This document shows, piece after piece, positions 39,441 through 50,962 of a DNA stretch of 64,000 nt. Positions within the stretch are counted from its first letter, which is position 1. Every line of letters starts with the position of its first letter. The DNA lies in NCBI GenBank assembly GCA_963514095.1, contig OY741266.1:10013797-10077796 (forward strand), read 5' to 3'. A model generated the notes under the pieces. The model searched no databases, had not been told where the DNA came from, and saw only the letters and a list, made by a program, of their open reading frames with translations. A program made the position numbers and the translations under genes. The DNA comes from Eutrigla gurnardus (taxonomy: Eukaryota; Chordata; Actinopteri; Perciformes; Triglidae).

Positions 39441-42137
39441 TATAAGGGTGGATTGCAGTCCGTTTAATGAGATGATGATGTGGCCAAAGTGTTGTAGGAA
39501 ATCTATGGTATCCGGAGAAAGTGCGAATAAATACAAACAAGCACAAGTGTCCTTTCTATTTAGCATACAATCTGGATCACACTAACATATTCATCACATT
39601 AGGTATGAGGACTCTGCGTGTCACCTGCTTGTTTTTTTATTTGTTTGTTGTTTTTAAACAAGGTCAAGCAGATACATTGACTTTTACACCACACACAAGC
39701 ACTGTGTGGAGAAATAAAGTTTGTAGAATTACAATAACCCCTCATGAATGAATTTCATCTCTCATCGTTGGCCTACTGATGGTCTTCAGCATCAGTCATA
39801 AAACCATATTGCCTCAACAGATGCACAGTGCTGTACACATCATAATCATGCATTTAAATATCGTGCGCGTTTTGGCAAGACTTGCAGAGCCAAATGTGCG
39901 CAGCTGAATAATTACACACCACAGGAGTAAGGCATTGTTCAAAACACATATACGCTCATATATTTTACATTAAAAATGCATCTTTCTCCCTCTCATTCTC
40001 TCTGTCTCCTGTGTTCCCTCATGTGGGAGGCAGCACTGGGCACCCAGCCATGCCACATCAATATGCGTACTGGCAAAACGCTTCCCCTGCTTCCCCCGTG
40101 CTGCAGCCGCCGAGGCTTGCAGCAGTGGAAGCGGTCGCTAATGTCACCAGGTCACATTAGCTGGTAGTTGGTGGACAGAGGTTAGCAAGCTAGCGCTCCT
40201 GACGCGGGGCCAGAGCCAGGCTGGCTATGTCGTAGCAACCTGCCGTGGCGACAGCCCGTTGACGCAGACAACGCCAGCCAGTGCCACCCCGGAGGCACCT
40301 TGGATTCTACCCAGGCAAGGTTCCCTGGGAGCCTTGGTTGCCATGGTGCCAGCCAAATTTGGGTCCAATAAACGTGAGGGGAACAGGCGGTGGGCTACGG
40401 AGCAGGACTTTGGGGTGGCAAGACGGAGGATAGAAGGAAAGAAAGGGGGGGTTTTGAGTGCTATGGCAACCTTAAAATCAATCCTGTGGTTCTAAAGGAG
40501 TCAAATATAAAAGAGCTGTTTACATAAAGATGTATCAATGGAAGGATGTTAAAATAACATCATTGATAACCCATAAAAGACTGGCAGCGACGGAGAAATT
40601 GAGAGAGCATGTGTGCTGGATGGTGCTGATAACCTACACAAAGGGGCTTTTTAAAAGAGTCCTTTGGCAATGTGAATGACAAGATTAATGTATATGTCTT
40701 CTAATACTCTCAAGTTGGAATTGAAAAGCATAAAGCTCAGCTGTCAGATCAGTCCAGCTAAAATGACGGAGGCACATCTCATATCTTACTCCACAAGGCC
40801 ATTGCTATAAACAAGATTTGCTCTTAAACGATTATAAGCAAGTTAAAAAAAGAGTAAGAATAGTTAACATTCAAACTAAAGTGTGGCACGATTAAACATA
40901 AGCTAAGGCTTTTGAAAGACGCCACTTAGTCTCCTTCTCTGCGCTGCTCTTCCAGATGTAGTCTCAGAATTCACTAAGTGGTTGGCGGTGACTTAACCCT
41001 GATCTTTATATTCATAAATTCATCTCCTCTTAATTAAAAAGTTTGCATGACGGAAATGCACTAAAAGGACTTTATAGCACTTGGTGTACACCTGGCTCCC
41101 TTGGCCGACTGGCTGACAGGCTGAATTATGAACAGCTGAAGCAGAGCGCGATGCACGGCACCTTGCTGTGGCCGGTTCACCACGGTGTCCCTGAGATCCC
41201 AAAACTCTGCTCTTTCCAAACTCTCTCTCTCATAAAAAAAGACCTGCTGCTTGGCTCATAAGACTGTAAATCATGCAAAATAGAGCATAGCACTCGGTCT
41301 GGAAAAAATAACCATGTATAATGAGCAGACAGAGACATATGCACATATGCACTCTCTCTCACACACACACACATGCACGTCTGTGCGTACACGCACATAG
41401 ATCCTTGCCAAAAGCACACCACCCCCTACACCGCTTTGTACTCCACACACAAACACACTGTCATCGGCCTATCCCACAATTCTAAACCCCCAAAAATCAC
41501 AATCCTTCCCTGAATCCACACTAGTGATAAAGAACAAACAAACAAAAAAAACACGCATCTCGACCCCCACTCGTGGAAAACTGTCCCACCTCCCACCTGC
41601 TTTGCACCCCCCCTCCAAACTCCGCTAACGCCATTCCACTCCAAACTCATCCTGTTATCTAAACAAGCGCCGTCCTCTCGTCAGCGTCAGTGGGTTCCTT
41701 TCTCTGTCTCCTCAGAGAAAAGAGAGACTCTCCTGTTCACAGATGAATGGGGTCTTTTGATGAAGCGCCGAGCCTTGTTTACTGCCACTCCATTTATTTA
41801 CCGGCCTGTTTTTCAAGTCGTCATTGAGGGACACTCTACGGAACACCCCACCACCACCGCCGCCGCTACACCCTCCTCACCCCCTCAACCTCACCCACCC
41901 ACCCACCCCCTCCATCTCATCCTCTACTTAACTACACACCCCATCCCCTAAACACGCATACACATATACACACTACACCCCCCCCAATCCCATGTCGTTC
42001 CCTATCTCGTTTCATCCTGCTTTCTTCTTTCCGTCTAGTGTCCTAGATCTGTGTCCAAACTGATTTGAAGCTTACTCGCTTTCACAGACGCATGCCAAAT
42101 TTGATTCTCTGCATTCTGTTGTGCGTCTCAACTAGCT

Positions 42138-42159
42138 CCCCCCCCCCCCCCCCCCCCCC
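42138..42159. repeat. Poly-C run (22 nt)
   Basis: Uninterrupted C on the plus strand, followed by TCCACACACACACC. Confidence 0.95.
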
Positions 42160-42592
42160 TCCACACACACACCCCCCACCCCACTTTCTGTCGTCTCTAA
42201 ACTGCTCTCCTTCTCACGGTGTAACAAACACCAAACGATGCCCCTCATGAAGGTTGTCTCTCACGAAGAACGGATGGCCCGCTTCGAAGCGGCTCAGACA
42301 TTTTTGATTGAAAAAAAAAAACATGCAAAATGTGGTTTAAAATATTTGTTTTTTAAAAAGAGCTTCCACCTATGACATGAAATGTTTTAACCAGAAAATA
42401 AAGTTGCCAACTCAATCAGGGGTCAAATTAAATATTCTGAAAAATGTGAAGGGAATGACTAAAAAAAAGAGACACCAACTACAATCAAGCCTCACAGCCA
42501 CATAAAATAGTGCTTTTACTGAAAATGTTATCTAATTTTTTTTAAACATTGCCTGTGATCAGATGTGAAATGCAAATATGCAGTCTATGTGA

Positions 42593-42593
<1 letters not shown>

Positions 42594-42670
<77 letters not shown>
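42594..42670. repeat. (AT)n microsatellite
   Basis: About 38 uninterrupted AT units, the longest AT array here and able to extrude a cruciform. Confidence 0.98.
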
Positions 42671-42673
<3 letters not shown>

Positions 42674-43735
42674 ATCTTTCTGTACTAAATGAAAGAAACA
42701 TCAGAGAATAATAAAAAACAAGAAGAAAACTCAGTCAAGGCTCACAGCCCATGATGGCCTGCTTTCACGAAAAACAAGGATAATGGTCCTATTGAGCACT
42801 AAAATGTTTGTGCTTACAAGTTATTATACATTTTTCTGTAGCAGCAAACAGGAGTCCAGGGTGCTAATGAGGCTAGGGGAGGGCATTCATTTGAACCCTA
42901 AAGAGGAATAAAAGAAAAGGGGAACAAGTGAAAGAAAGGAAAGAGAAGAAAGCGAGGATCAGAGGGAGGAGGTTGGCAGGGAGTGTGTATGAAAATTTGG
43001 CGTCTTCCATACAGAGAGATAGCATCGTGCCAAAAACGGCCGACGACACAACTCCTCTCACTTTCTGATCAGCGTTAAACTTGCCCACATAATCATTTCT
43101 TTATTCTTCAACCCACATGTGCAAAATAAAATGGAGGTTGTTGTCTTTTATTTCTAAAAATCTCAATTGACCTTACTTTGTATTCAGCAACAAAAACTTG
43201 CTGATAGGAAAAATAACTATGTTCTTTCACTATGGGTGAAAAAAAAAACGTAATGAAAACAACAAAAAAGAAAAGTAATGGTGCTTTGGATTTAAAACGC
43301 AGTATTGAGACCCTCATTCTAGCATGACTATGGCTGTGTGGTTCTGAATAGCGTTGTTAGCCAGACTTAGCAGCTGATGCCAGGGCCTCGCTGTGAGTGC
43401 AGCCCGGTGAATAAGGCATGTTCCCTGGCTCTCCCTCCTTTCTGGCTGGCCTGTCTGACAGTGAGCCTTGGCCACTGCACTCTTTCTCTTGCTCGTTCTC
43501 CTCCTCCTCCTCCTCCTCCTCTGTCTCTCTGAGGTCGGGAAACCCTCCTGAGTGGGTATATGGTTTTTGGGGACAGACACATTTCATGGTTGGCGCCGCT
43601 ACAAAAGCCTGAAAAGAGACCCGGCACTGGGAAGACACAGTATTAATACAGACAATACCACCCCCTCAGTGCTTCTGACTCTCTTTTTTCTCAATAACCT
43701 CTTTCTTTTCTTCCCTTTTCTCTTCCCTTCTTTCT

Positions 43736-43753
43736 CCCCCCCCCCCCCCCCAC
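43736..43753. repeat. Poly-C run (about 18 nt)
   Basis: Lies at the end of a C/T-rich stretch (43680-43735). Confidence 0.9.
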
Positions 43754-43994
43754 CTTTTTTTGCTCTCTAGGTTTTTTTTCCAAATAAAAAACATAGAAAA
43801 AGCCCACTCAGCTCAAATAAAGAATGCAGTTTTTATCGCTGCGTGCTTAGCTTAGCTCACACCCGTTTTTATTTGACAATCGTTAATGTGTTTTAATGTG
43901 TAATTAAATGTCAACAGTAGGCATTAGACTGGGTTCAGCAGCGTGTGAAAACGCCTTTTTTCCCCTTAAGACAAAATTAGAAATTGCAGCATAA

Positions 43995-43998
<4 letters not shown>

Positions 43999-44030
<32 letters not shown>
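43999..44030. repeat. (AT)n microsatellite
   Basis: About 16 AT units, followed by AATAAT repeats and an AT-rich palindrome. Confidence 0.95.
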
Positions 44031-44036
<6 letters not shown>

Positions 44037-44063
44037 TAATAATTGTATATATATACAGTACAT

Positions 44064-44087
44064 AAATAATTATACGTATAATTATTT
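44064..44087. repeat. Perfect 24-bp AT-rich palindrome
   Basis: Centred on TATAC|GTATA, the 12 bases on each side are exact reverse complements (outer ends AAATAATT and AATTATTT). Confidence 0.9.
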
Positions 44088-45033
44088 TTATAATTATATA
44101 TAATTTACTACATCATCATTATATAATCATTGATACATAATCATAGAGATTAACATATTGTATTCAGATTACCATAATTTGTTTTGACAAATGAATTTTA
44201 ACAGATTATATCTGGGCCCACTTAGAGATGAAAAAAAAGTATTTGGGAAGTTTCCATCCGACGATGTTAAATGTTACATTTTGTGGAAATATAAATGACT
44301 AAACTATGGTAGCTGTAAAGGAAAAAATGGGTTTGCACCATTAGTAACAAAGAAACCATGTGCAGATTTGATACTGAGATAAGATTTTTCTTTCACCCTG
44401 AAGGTCTGCAGAATATAAAGCTGAAGAAAATCGACGTCAGTTCTTCTGCTGTTCTCCCCATGTTGAGTTTACAATGGAGAGAGCTTCCCTTGAGGAGAAA
44501 CAGGGAAAATCTGACAGCTGAATTCATTCAAAAAGGGAAGAGGAGATCAGAGAAAAACTTATAAAAGAGCCAAATAGCACAAGCTGCCTCATTTGTCTGT
44601 TCCGCCATGATGATGGCCTCCCGATTTCACTGGAATAATCTGTTTACCTCATGCCTCCCAACGCTAAAACTCTTCACACAAAGGGAAACAGATGCGGGTA
44701 GACCAGAAATTTTCAGGGGTTTTACTCGCTCCCAAGTCAGACACAGCCAAAGAAACCGAGGCTTATGGTCGTTATGTAAAAACCAGAAAAGCAGAGAGCT
44801 GTTTCTAGGACAAAGGCACCGTATCACGGAGCATGCCAGTTTTCACTGGTCAATTTAATGGGAGACCAAACATAACAACATTGTCTTTGATTCGCCTTTC
44901 TCATGTTTTTGTTTTTTTTATATTTTCCCTCGAGTCTGCTTGTGTCATCATGGTCTCATGAGATAAATACAGACCCTGCAGTTCTGGACCAATCTATGTA
45001 CGTCTGTGACACCCCAATGCTGTCCTCGTATCG

Positions 45034-45034
<1 letters not shown>

Positions 45035-45099
<65 letters not shown>
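45035..45099. repeat. (GT)n microsatellite
   Basis: About 32 uninterrupted GT units. Confidence 0.98.
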
Positions 45100-45102
<3 letters not shown>

Positions 45103-45946
45103 CCTGTTTTGGAGCGAATGAGCACACAACAGAGCTTTGGCTAGCCCGATACCATTAGCTATCCAAATACACAGACTTTTTTCCGAAGCCAAGAATAGTG
45201 TGAGAAGACTCCCTCTCACTCTGTCTCTCTAATGTGACGGGGCTATCCCTCCATCTTAACCCTTCAGATTTGATATGTAGCCACCTCGCCGCGCCCCTGA
45301 CGCCAGACCGAAAGACGGAGAAGCGCATAAGAATACAGGGTACCGGCTGAGCGAGAGCCACCAGCTAACATACAGCCAAAGCTGCTCTGCATGTGGAGAG
45401 CTTTTCTTAGCCGCCGTGGGCCCTGTTCCCACCACACACACAATACAGAAGCCTCAGACCAAACCAACTGCCTCGGTCGAGATTTTATTAATCAAAACCT
45501 AATACTTACTTCACTGCTACTACTTCAACCTACAGTGTGCACACTCACAGACAAACAAAAACACCTACACACAAGGACAGTCCACTTAACCCTTGTGATG
45601 TCATGGGAGCCGGTGAAGAGATCCAGGAAGTAATTAAGAACAGATTATTTTCACAGGATAAAAAAAGGGAAAAAAGCTAAGTCACAGAGCAGTGGGAACC
45701 TGTAGAATCCATCAGTGTATCCTGTCAACCTTTAACACGCTGCAAGCCATTCATCACGTCAGCCATGACTGTCCTCTCTTTTTTTCGGTTTCACTCTCCC
45801 TTTCCTGTTCCTACTCCCCCCCTTATTTCACACACATTTATGTTCTTGCAAACCCATAAATCCAGAAAACTCGGGGAGTTTTCCTCAGTGATGAACAAAA
45901 GTGGAGTTTTTATTTGTGAATCCTTCCTGTGGTCACTCAGTTGGCT

Positions 45947-45962
45947 GGGGGGGGGGGGGGGG
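45947..45962. repeat. Poly-G run
   Basis: A G16 run followed by CAGGGGGGC, able to form G-quadruplex on the plus strand. It is the main homopolymer of this orientation; the other long runs are C on the plus strand. Confidence 0.9.
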
Positions 45963-47080
45963 CAGGGGGGCTGGCTGCTCCACTAGGTTTTCTCTGGGCT
46001 TTCTCACAGCGCCGTCCAAGGCATGACTATTGCTATAGCGAGAGGGAGGCGGGATCTGGCACAGTAAAGCGTGGAGTGTGGAGCGGTCATGGCAGAAATG
46101 GCACGGCGAGCACATTTCACACCTCCCTCGGAGTGACTGCAAATTTCCTGTACTGCACTTTTGATTGGAAACACATTTGAAACATCTTTTCATGATCACA
46201 CTTACCGCGTAGAAAAGAAAGAAAAGTGAAAAAATAAGAGAAAGCAGCAAGAATGAGGTCCAAAATATGACTAAGTGCACTGAGCTAACTGTGGACCTCA
46301 CAAATGGGTATATATCTTTTTTCCGTTTTTTTTAATCTTCTATTTTTCCAACCTTGAATAAATCAGAAATGTGCTGAGTTTGAGCTAAAACAGCACAAAG
46401 GTTATAACTCAAATCCACTGAACGCTACGAGAAGCAGCTAAATTATTTCTCCTCAGATGGCATATAAGTGGACCCACCTATGCAGCAGTCAGACTTAACA
46501 GGAGTGAGAATTCTATATAAACTAGTACTGTTGAACTAAGCCAACCCAACACACTCCATTCATGGGTTATCAAAGGGACCAGGCCAGAGTGTGGTGCTCC
46601 TGCACACCATTGGCTTTTCCAGACCACTATCTCTGTTATGATATGTCACTCACTCTTCATAAAACACAAAAAAAGAATGCACTGCTCGTTGCAATGCGAC
46701 GCAGACGCTCTTCCCCTCTCCTCTATTCTCTGGTGATATTTCAGTCACAGTGTTCAAAGACACGCTGCTCTGTCTGGTTTGCTGCCCTTTATCGGAGGTG
46801 CCTGAAAAACAGGGGGAGATGGTTGTGTGCCGTGGCGGCGTGGTTTGTTCTCCTACGGCTGCAGTGTGTTACGCTCCGTAACAGCGAGGATCTCAAAGGC
46901 TGGCTGGCTGCAGAACAGCCTGAGAAAGCCTGACGGCAAGCCCAGAGATTCCCTGTGGCAGCTTTTGCCACTCTGTCATAAACAAAACACAAGACGTCTT
47001 TCTCTTCTTCCCACACCAACGGGGCTCGGGCGCTGCCAAACAGAACAATCACTATTGCAGCCTCTACTCCTTTCCAACGC

Positions 47081-47129
47081 GCTCTCTCTCTCCCTCTCTC
47101 TCTCTCCGTCTCTCTCTCTCTCTCTCTCT
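47081..47129. repeat. (CT)n-rich tract
   Basis: CT units with a few CC and CCG interruptions. Confidence 0.9.
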
Positions 47130-48811
47130 GTGTCTCCTACAATATAAACAAAAGAGATCAGCAGAGGCTTTACCTCTGTGAGAGCAACAATGAGGGCGAT
47201 GTTTAAGGAGACAAAACAAAAAAGTGTGCACGGGATCAAAGAGGAGTGGGAAGACAGAGATGCTAAAGACCGACAAAACGCACCCCAAACAAAAACAAAC
47301 AATGAGCACATCTCGTCATTCACTGTTCATCGTTCGACTGAGGCAAAAAAATGTAACCGCTCATGACTGTCACAGATAAATCGGACATATGAATTAAAAG
47401 GCCTATATGAATGTTTGCTCTCACAAATGTGCAATGACAACTTATGTCAACAATGACAGGTTTGCAGACTGCGGTTCAGCCTTTGTCTCTCTGTCCGTGG
47501 ACCCCAAAGTGTCTCTCCAAGTGAGCACAGGCTCTTTGGAGGCAGATAAAAGTACCGAGGCACACTGTGTTAGCCAGATAAGATAAGGGAGAGCACACAT
47601 TAAGTCCATATTATGAATGGGCAGCGGACTGGGCAACCCCTCCTAGCACCCATGTGTTTTACTGTACTGCTGTAAACCAAAGTACAGTAGCGCCGAGTGC
47701 ACAGCCACAAACTGAAAAGCCAACAGTGTCAGAAGAGGAAGAGAAAATCAGTCACGACATATGTATATGTAAAAAATTTAAATGCAACCCCTTTAAAAAA
47801 TTCTTCATGTCACGTATACTATGTGTAGTACAATACCACAAATGAAATATGTCCAGATTGTGTTTTATTTTCTGCATCCAGCATTTTTCACTCTTACCAT
47901 TTTTCACTCTTAATGTAATAAAAAATTGGTAGGCCTAAATAAACAAGGACCTATATTCCTCCTTTAAATATATATCAAACACTTATTATAATAATAATTT
48001 CCCTTACAAAGGTAATAATGCAATGGTCAGCTAATGGCTTTCTAGATTATGAGTACGCCTATTATTTAATTTACAAAACAATCTTTTTCCTGAGAATAAT
48101 TTAAACAAGCATATTACTATAATTAGGTGTCACCAGAGTTTAATTTATAATAGAAAATAAAAAAAAGAGTACTGTACATTTTAAAATAAACTGAGCAAAA
48201 CAAGGCTCTGCAGATGTCTCAGTTATAGTGCAATAACAAGGTCAATGGAAAATTCTACATTAAATTAAATAAATCAAACAATAGTATTTAAGAGAAAATG
48301 TATCAGAAAAAATGCCACTAAAACAGTAAGAACGGTATCCTCAATCAGCGTCAGGACTGCCCGCTACCTTCGATTTATCACCACCACAGACAGACCAGCA
48401 AGCAAGAGCAGTTGCCAGGGTTTGGCTCGGGCCGCGTGAGGTGTTTGGCCTGGACCGAGTCTTTGTATGTGTCACAGAGAGAGAGAGAGGGAGAGAGAGA
48501 TAGACAGAGAGGGATGGCTGTGATAGCATTTGGCTACACTCATGTTAGCGGCTACCAGTTCAGCCTAGGCAAAGTGAGTGTGTGTATTTGGACAGAGACT
48601 GGGATATGCTGTATATATACATATGTGCTGTGTGTGTGTGTGTGTGTGCGGCTGGTTGAGTCACAGTTTGAAATTTCCAGAAAATTCCAGCTGAGATAAT
48701 ATTAGGTCGTGTGTTTGTATGTCTACGTAGCCAGAAAATGGTGAATTAGTGTGTATTTGGAGGATTTGGCTGTGAAATGTGTTTCATGTGTGTGTGGTTG
48801 CTGTGACAGTG

Positions 48812-48836
48812 TTTTTTTTTTTTTTTTTTTTTTTTT
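48812..48836. repeat. Poly-T (25 nt)
   Basis: T25 on the plus strand, so A25 in the nfix sense. No retroelement body was recognised next to it on either side. Confidence 0.9.
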
Positions 48837-49955
48837 GCAATGTGTGGAAAAAAATAAACAGCCAGTGTTTTGGCTGTGTGTGTGGAGTACGCACACTGGA
48901 GGCTACAGCGATGTTTGGCCGAGTGTGAGTGTGTGTATCCATGATGGTGGCTGAGATACAACAATGTTTGGCTGTATAAAACTGGATCTATGATAGGCCT
49001 TGGCCTGGTGTGTGCGTCGTGTGGGTGTGTGTACGCAATCATGACTAAAACCGTGTTTGGCATTCCGTGTGAAAGTGCGCTACAAAGAGTTGTTTTTCTT
49101 TTTTCTTTTTTAAATCGAATGCGTGTATCTTTATTTAGCTGTGTTTGTATGGGTGTGAAGGTGGCTGCAATAGTACTGGCTCTCTCTGAGAGTGCTCTGT
49201 GAGCACGGCCGTTTTGCGCGTGAGTTTGGCAGCCAGGTCCAACGTGGTGCTAGCGTTCAGGCAGACGGAGAAGGCGGCAGCAGCCTGCGGCCTGAAAGCA
49301 GGAGACTCGCGGCTCTGCTCACACGCACACAGACACAGACACACACACGCTGGGCTGTGGCCAAATGACGATCCCTGGCTACAATGGCCTTATCGTGGCA
49401 CATACACTTCGACAGACTGAGTACAATTTGACAGTGGTGATCATCTTATAAAAAAAAACCCTCTCTCACACACAGGCATGCAAATTCCTTCCTATAAAAA
49501 AAACACCAAATACATGCTCATGTGAAGCCACAAATGCCACGCTCAGAAAAATGAACTCGTTCTTGCCAGAGCAAGCTGGCCGAATGCCCTTGACACACAC
49601 TCACATATTCTTTTTATTACTGTTGATACTATGTTGTCATGTAAACAAACACGGAGAAACAGAAGAAAAAGCAAAAAAAGGACAAATACGAAAAGGCAAA
49701 AAGCAAAACTATTTGCCGTTTCCTTAGTGAACAAACGCAAGAAGGGATATTCATTTTGTTTCCAAAATGTAAATGTTTGCTTTATTTATTTAAATAATTA
49801 GTTCTATATTCACAATTTCCATAAAATAATATTAGATAGCTTAATTATAATCCTAATGAATGTAATAAATGTTATGTACCTTTTAAGTGAAATATATTAG
49901 ACTTAATTTAACTTAACTGCATTTTCATTTCTGTCATTCCCTCTCTAATTAATTG

Positions 49956-49959
<4 letters not shown>

Positions 49960-49995
<36 letters not shown>
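49960..49995. repeat. (GT)n microsatellite
   Basis: About 18 GT units, 110 bp inside intron 2 from the exon 2 donor; (CA)n in the transcript. Confidence 0.95.
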
Positions 49996-50000
<5 letters not shown>

Positions 50001-50107
50001 GCAATTATTCAAATGTATGTGTGCATCTACATGCACACGGGCATGTATTATGAGTTATGTGTTGGCATCCCTCCTTATTAGTGTCAAGTATCCAGTTGGC
50101 CACATAC

Positions 50108-50639
50108 CTGGCGTGTGGACGAAGTAGGCCAGGTAGAGGTCCAGCTCCTTGACGGACACTCCGATGTGGTGCGGCTGGACGCACAGGCCAGGGTTGGTGC
50201 ACTGTGGTGACTTGACCAGCCGTTCCCCGTCCGTGCTCTCCAGGGGGCTGCCCTTGAACAGGATGACCATCACCAGGTCCAGCCGCCACACCTTGTCGGC
50301 CTGGCGCAGGCAGTCGATGCGACGGATCTTGCCCTTCTGGTCGGGGTTGGACAGCACGCAGCAGGGGGGCTTCTTCCCCGTGATGGTGAGCACAAAGTCC
50401 TCACGGAACTCGGGCCGGATGTCCTTGCGGAGCTTGGCCAGCAGGCGCGAGGCCCACTTCTGCTTGATCTCTGGCTTCTCCCCCAGCAGCTCATCCTTCA
50501 CTGCGCGTTCTTCCTCCTTGGACATGCGCTTCTCGTGCTTCTTGAAGTATTTGCGCTTGCGGGCCTGCAGGTTGAACCAGGTGTAGGCGAAGGCGCGGAC
50601 ATGGGGCAGCAGGGCCTCGATGAAGGGGTGGAATTCATC
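50108..50639 (-). CDS. nfix: nfix coding exon 2 (532 nt): NFI DNA-binding domain
   Basis: This exon encodes 177 complete codons and one base of the next. NFI proteins are nuclear factors that bind TTGGC(N5)GCCAA as dimers and control transcription, notably in neural and muscle development. The acceptor ...CCCTCATCCAG and the donor GTATGTG bound exactly 532 nt, the known size of NFI exon 2. Exon residues 1-44 (DEFHPFIEALLPHVRAF... to ...SKEEE) are the NFI N-terminal DNA-binding segment, rich in Lys/Arg at 27-38. An MH1-like fold follows. By exon numbering (add 9 for human NFIX), the zinc ligands are expected at Cys94, Cys147, Cys153 and His158, and all are present. KIRRIDCLRQ (104-113) and VWRLDLVMVILFKG (117-130) are intact. 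PEFREDFVLTITGKK and the end YFVHTP favour NFIX. GVSVKELDL and FAYTW look like NFIA, so exons 3 and 4 were needed to settle the paralogue. Residue 131 is Ser where human NFI paralogues have Ile. The start codon is not in this exon. Confidence 0.97.
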
Positions 50640-50863
50640 CTGGATGAGGGAGGAGGAAGGGGGGAGGGTGGAGGAGAGGGAGGAGGGGGGGAAGCAGGAG
50701 GAGGCAGTGGAGAGAGAGGGGGAGAATGGGGGAGAGAAGGATGGGGAGAGAGGGAGTGGGGGTGAGGAAGGGAAGAGAGAAGAGAGGCAGTTAGCACCGG
50801 CACGCAGCATGGAGGAGCGGCGCCTGCTCTGTGTGAGCGGAGGGAGAGAATGAGCGAGTGTTG

Positions 50864-50864
<1 letters not shown>
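50640..50864 (-). promoter_or_regulatory. nfix: Polypyrimidine tract and acceptor of nfix exon 2, with open upstream frame
   Basis: On the transcribed (minus) strand, about 150 nt before the acceptor is almost pure C/T (clusters of CTCC, TTCC and CCCTCCTCC), ending CTCATCCAG. Just further upstream is a long (CT)n array. The frame of exon 2 stays open leftward through this tract, and an ATG at 50808-50810 starts 57 codons (MLRAGANCLSSL..., then Ser/Pro-rich) that run directly into DEFHPF. One mammalian NFIX isoform, as I remember it, begins MLPACRLQ before DEFHPF, which is only loosely similar. I read this as intron whose pyrimidine bias happens to keep the frame open, not as coding sequence. 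Confidence 0.6.

Positions 50865-50959
<95 letters not shown>
50865..50959. repeat. (GA)n microsatellite beside exon 2
   Basis: About 47 GA units on the plus strand, interrupted by one C (an AGACAG at about 50920-50924). In the nfix pre-mRNA this is (CU)n, extending the pyrimidine tract upstream of the exon 2 acceptor. Confidence 0.97.

Positions 50960-50962
<3 letters not shown>

Larger units (their letters stand above)
37261..42593. other. Intron 2 segment: unique DNA, GC-rich patch, one GT array
   Basis: Mostly unique. Contains a G10 run (about 38107-38117), (GT)n at 39386-39438, a GC- and CpG-richer patch (40020-40400), a C/T- and CCA-rich stretch (41840-41990) and a 22-nt C run (42138-42159). 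No gene was seen. Confidence 0.6.
42671..50107. other. Intron 2 segment next to exon 2: unique DNA with repeats
   Basis: Contains a C18 run (43736-43753), AT-rich palindromic DNA (43999-44110), (GT)n (45035-45099), a G16-17 run (45947-45962), a CT-rich tract (47081-47129), T25 (48812-48836) and (GT)n (49960-49995). AT-rich unique sequence dominates 47800-48340 and 49740-49950. The stretch 44440-44860 is unique and balanced and could be conserved. No coding exon was seen. Confidence 0.6.

Noticed and set aside
48812..48836. T25 as the poly-A tail of a processed retrocopy
   Set aside because: No recognisable gene body or target duplication adjacent to it.
50108..50639. Assignment to nfia instead of nfix
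   Set aside because: FAYTW and GVSVKELDL fit NFIA, but YFVHTPE plus SGQSDSS in exon 3 and SGVWNV with QDCF in exon 4 fit NFIX only.
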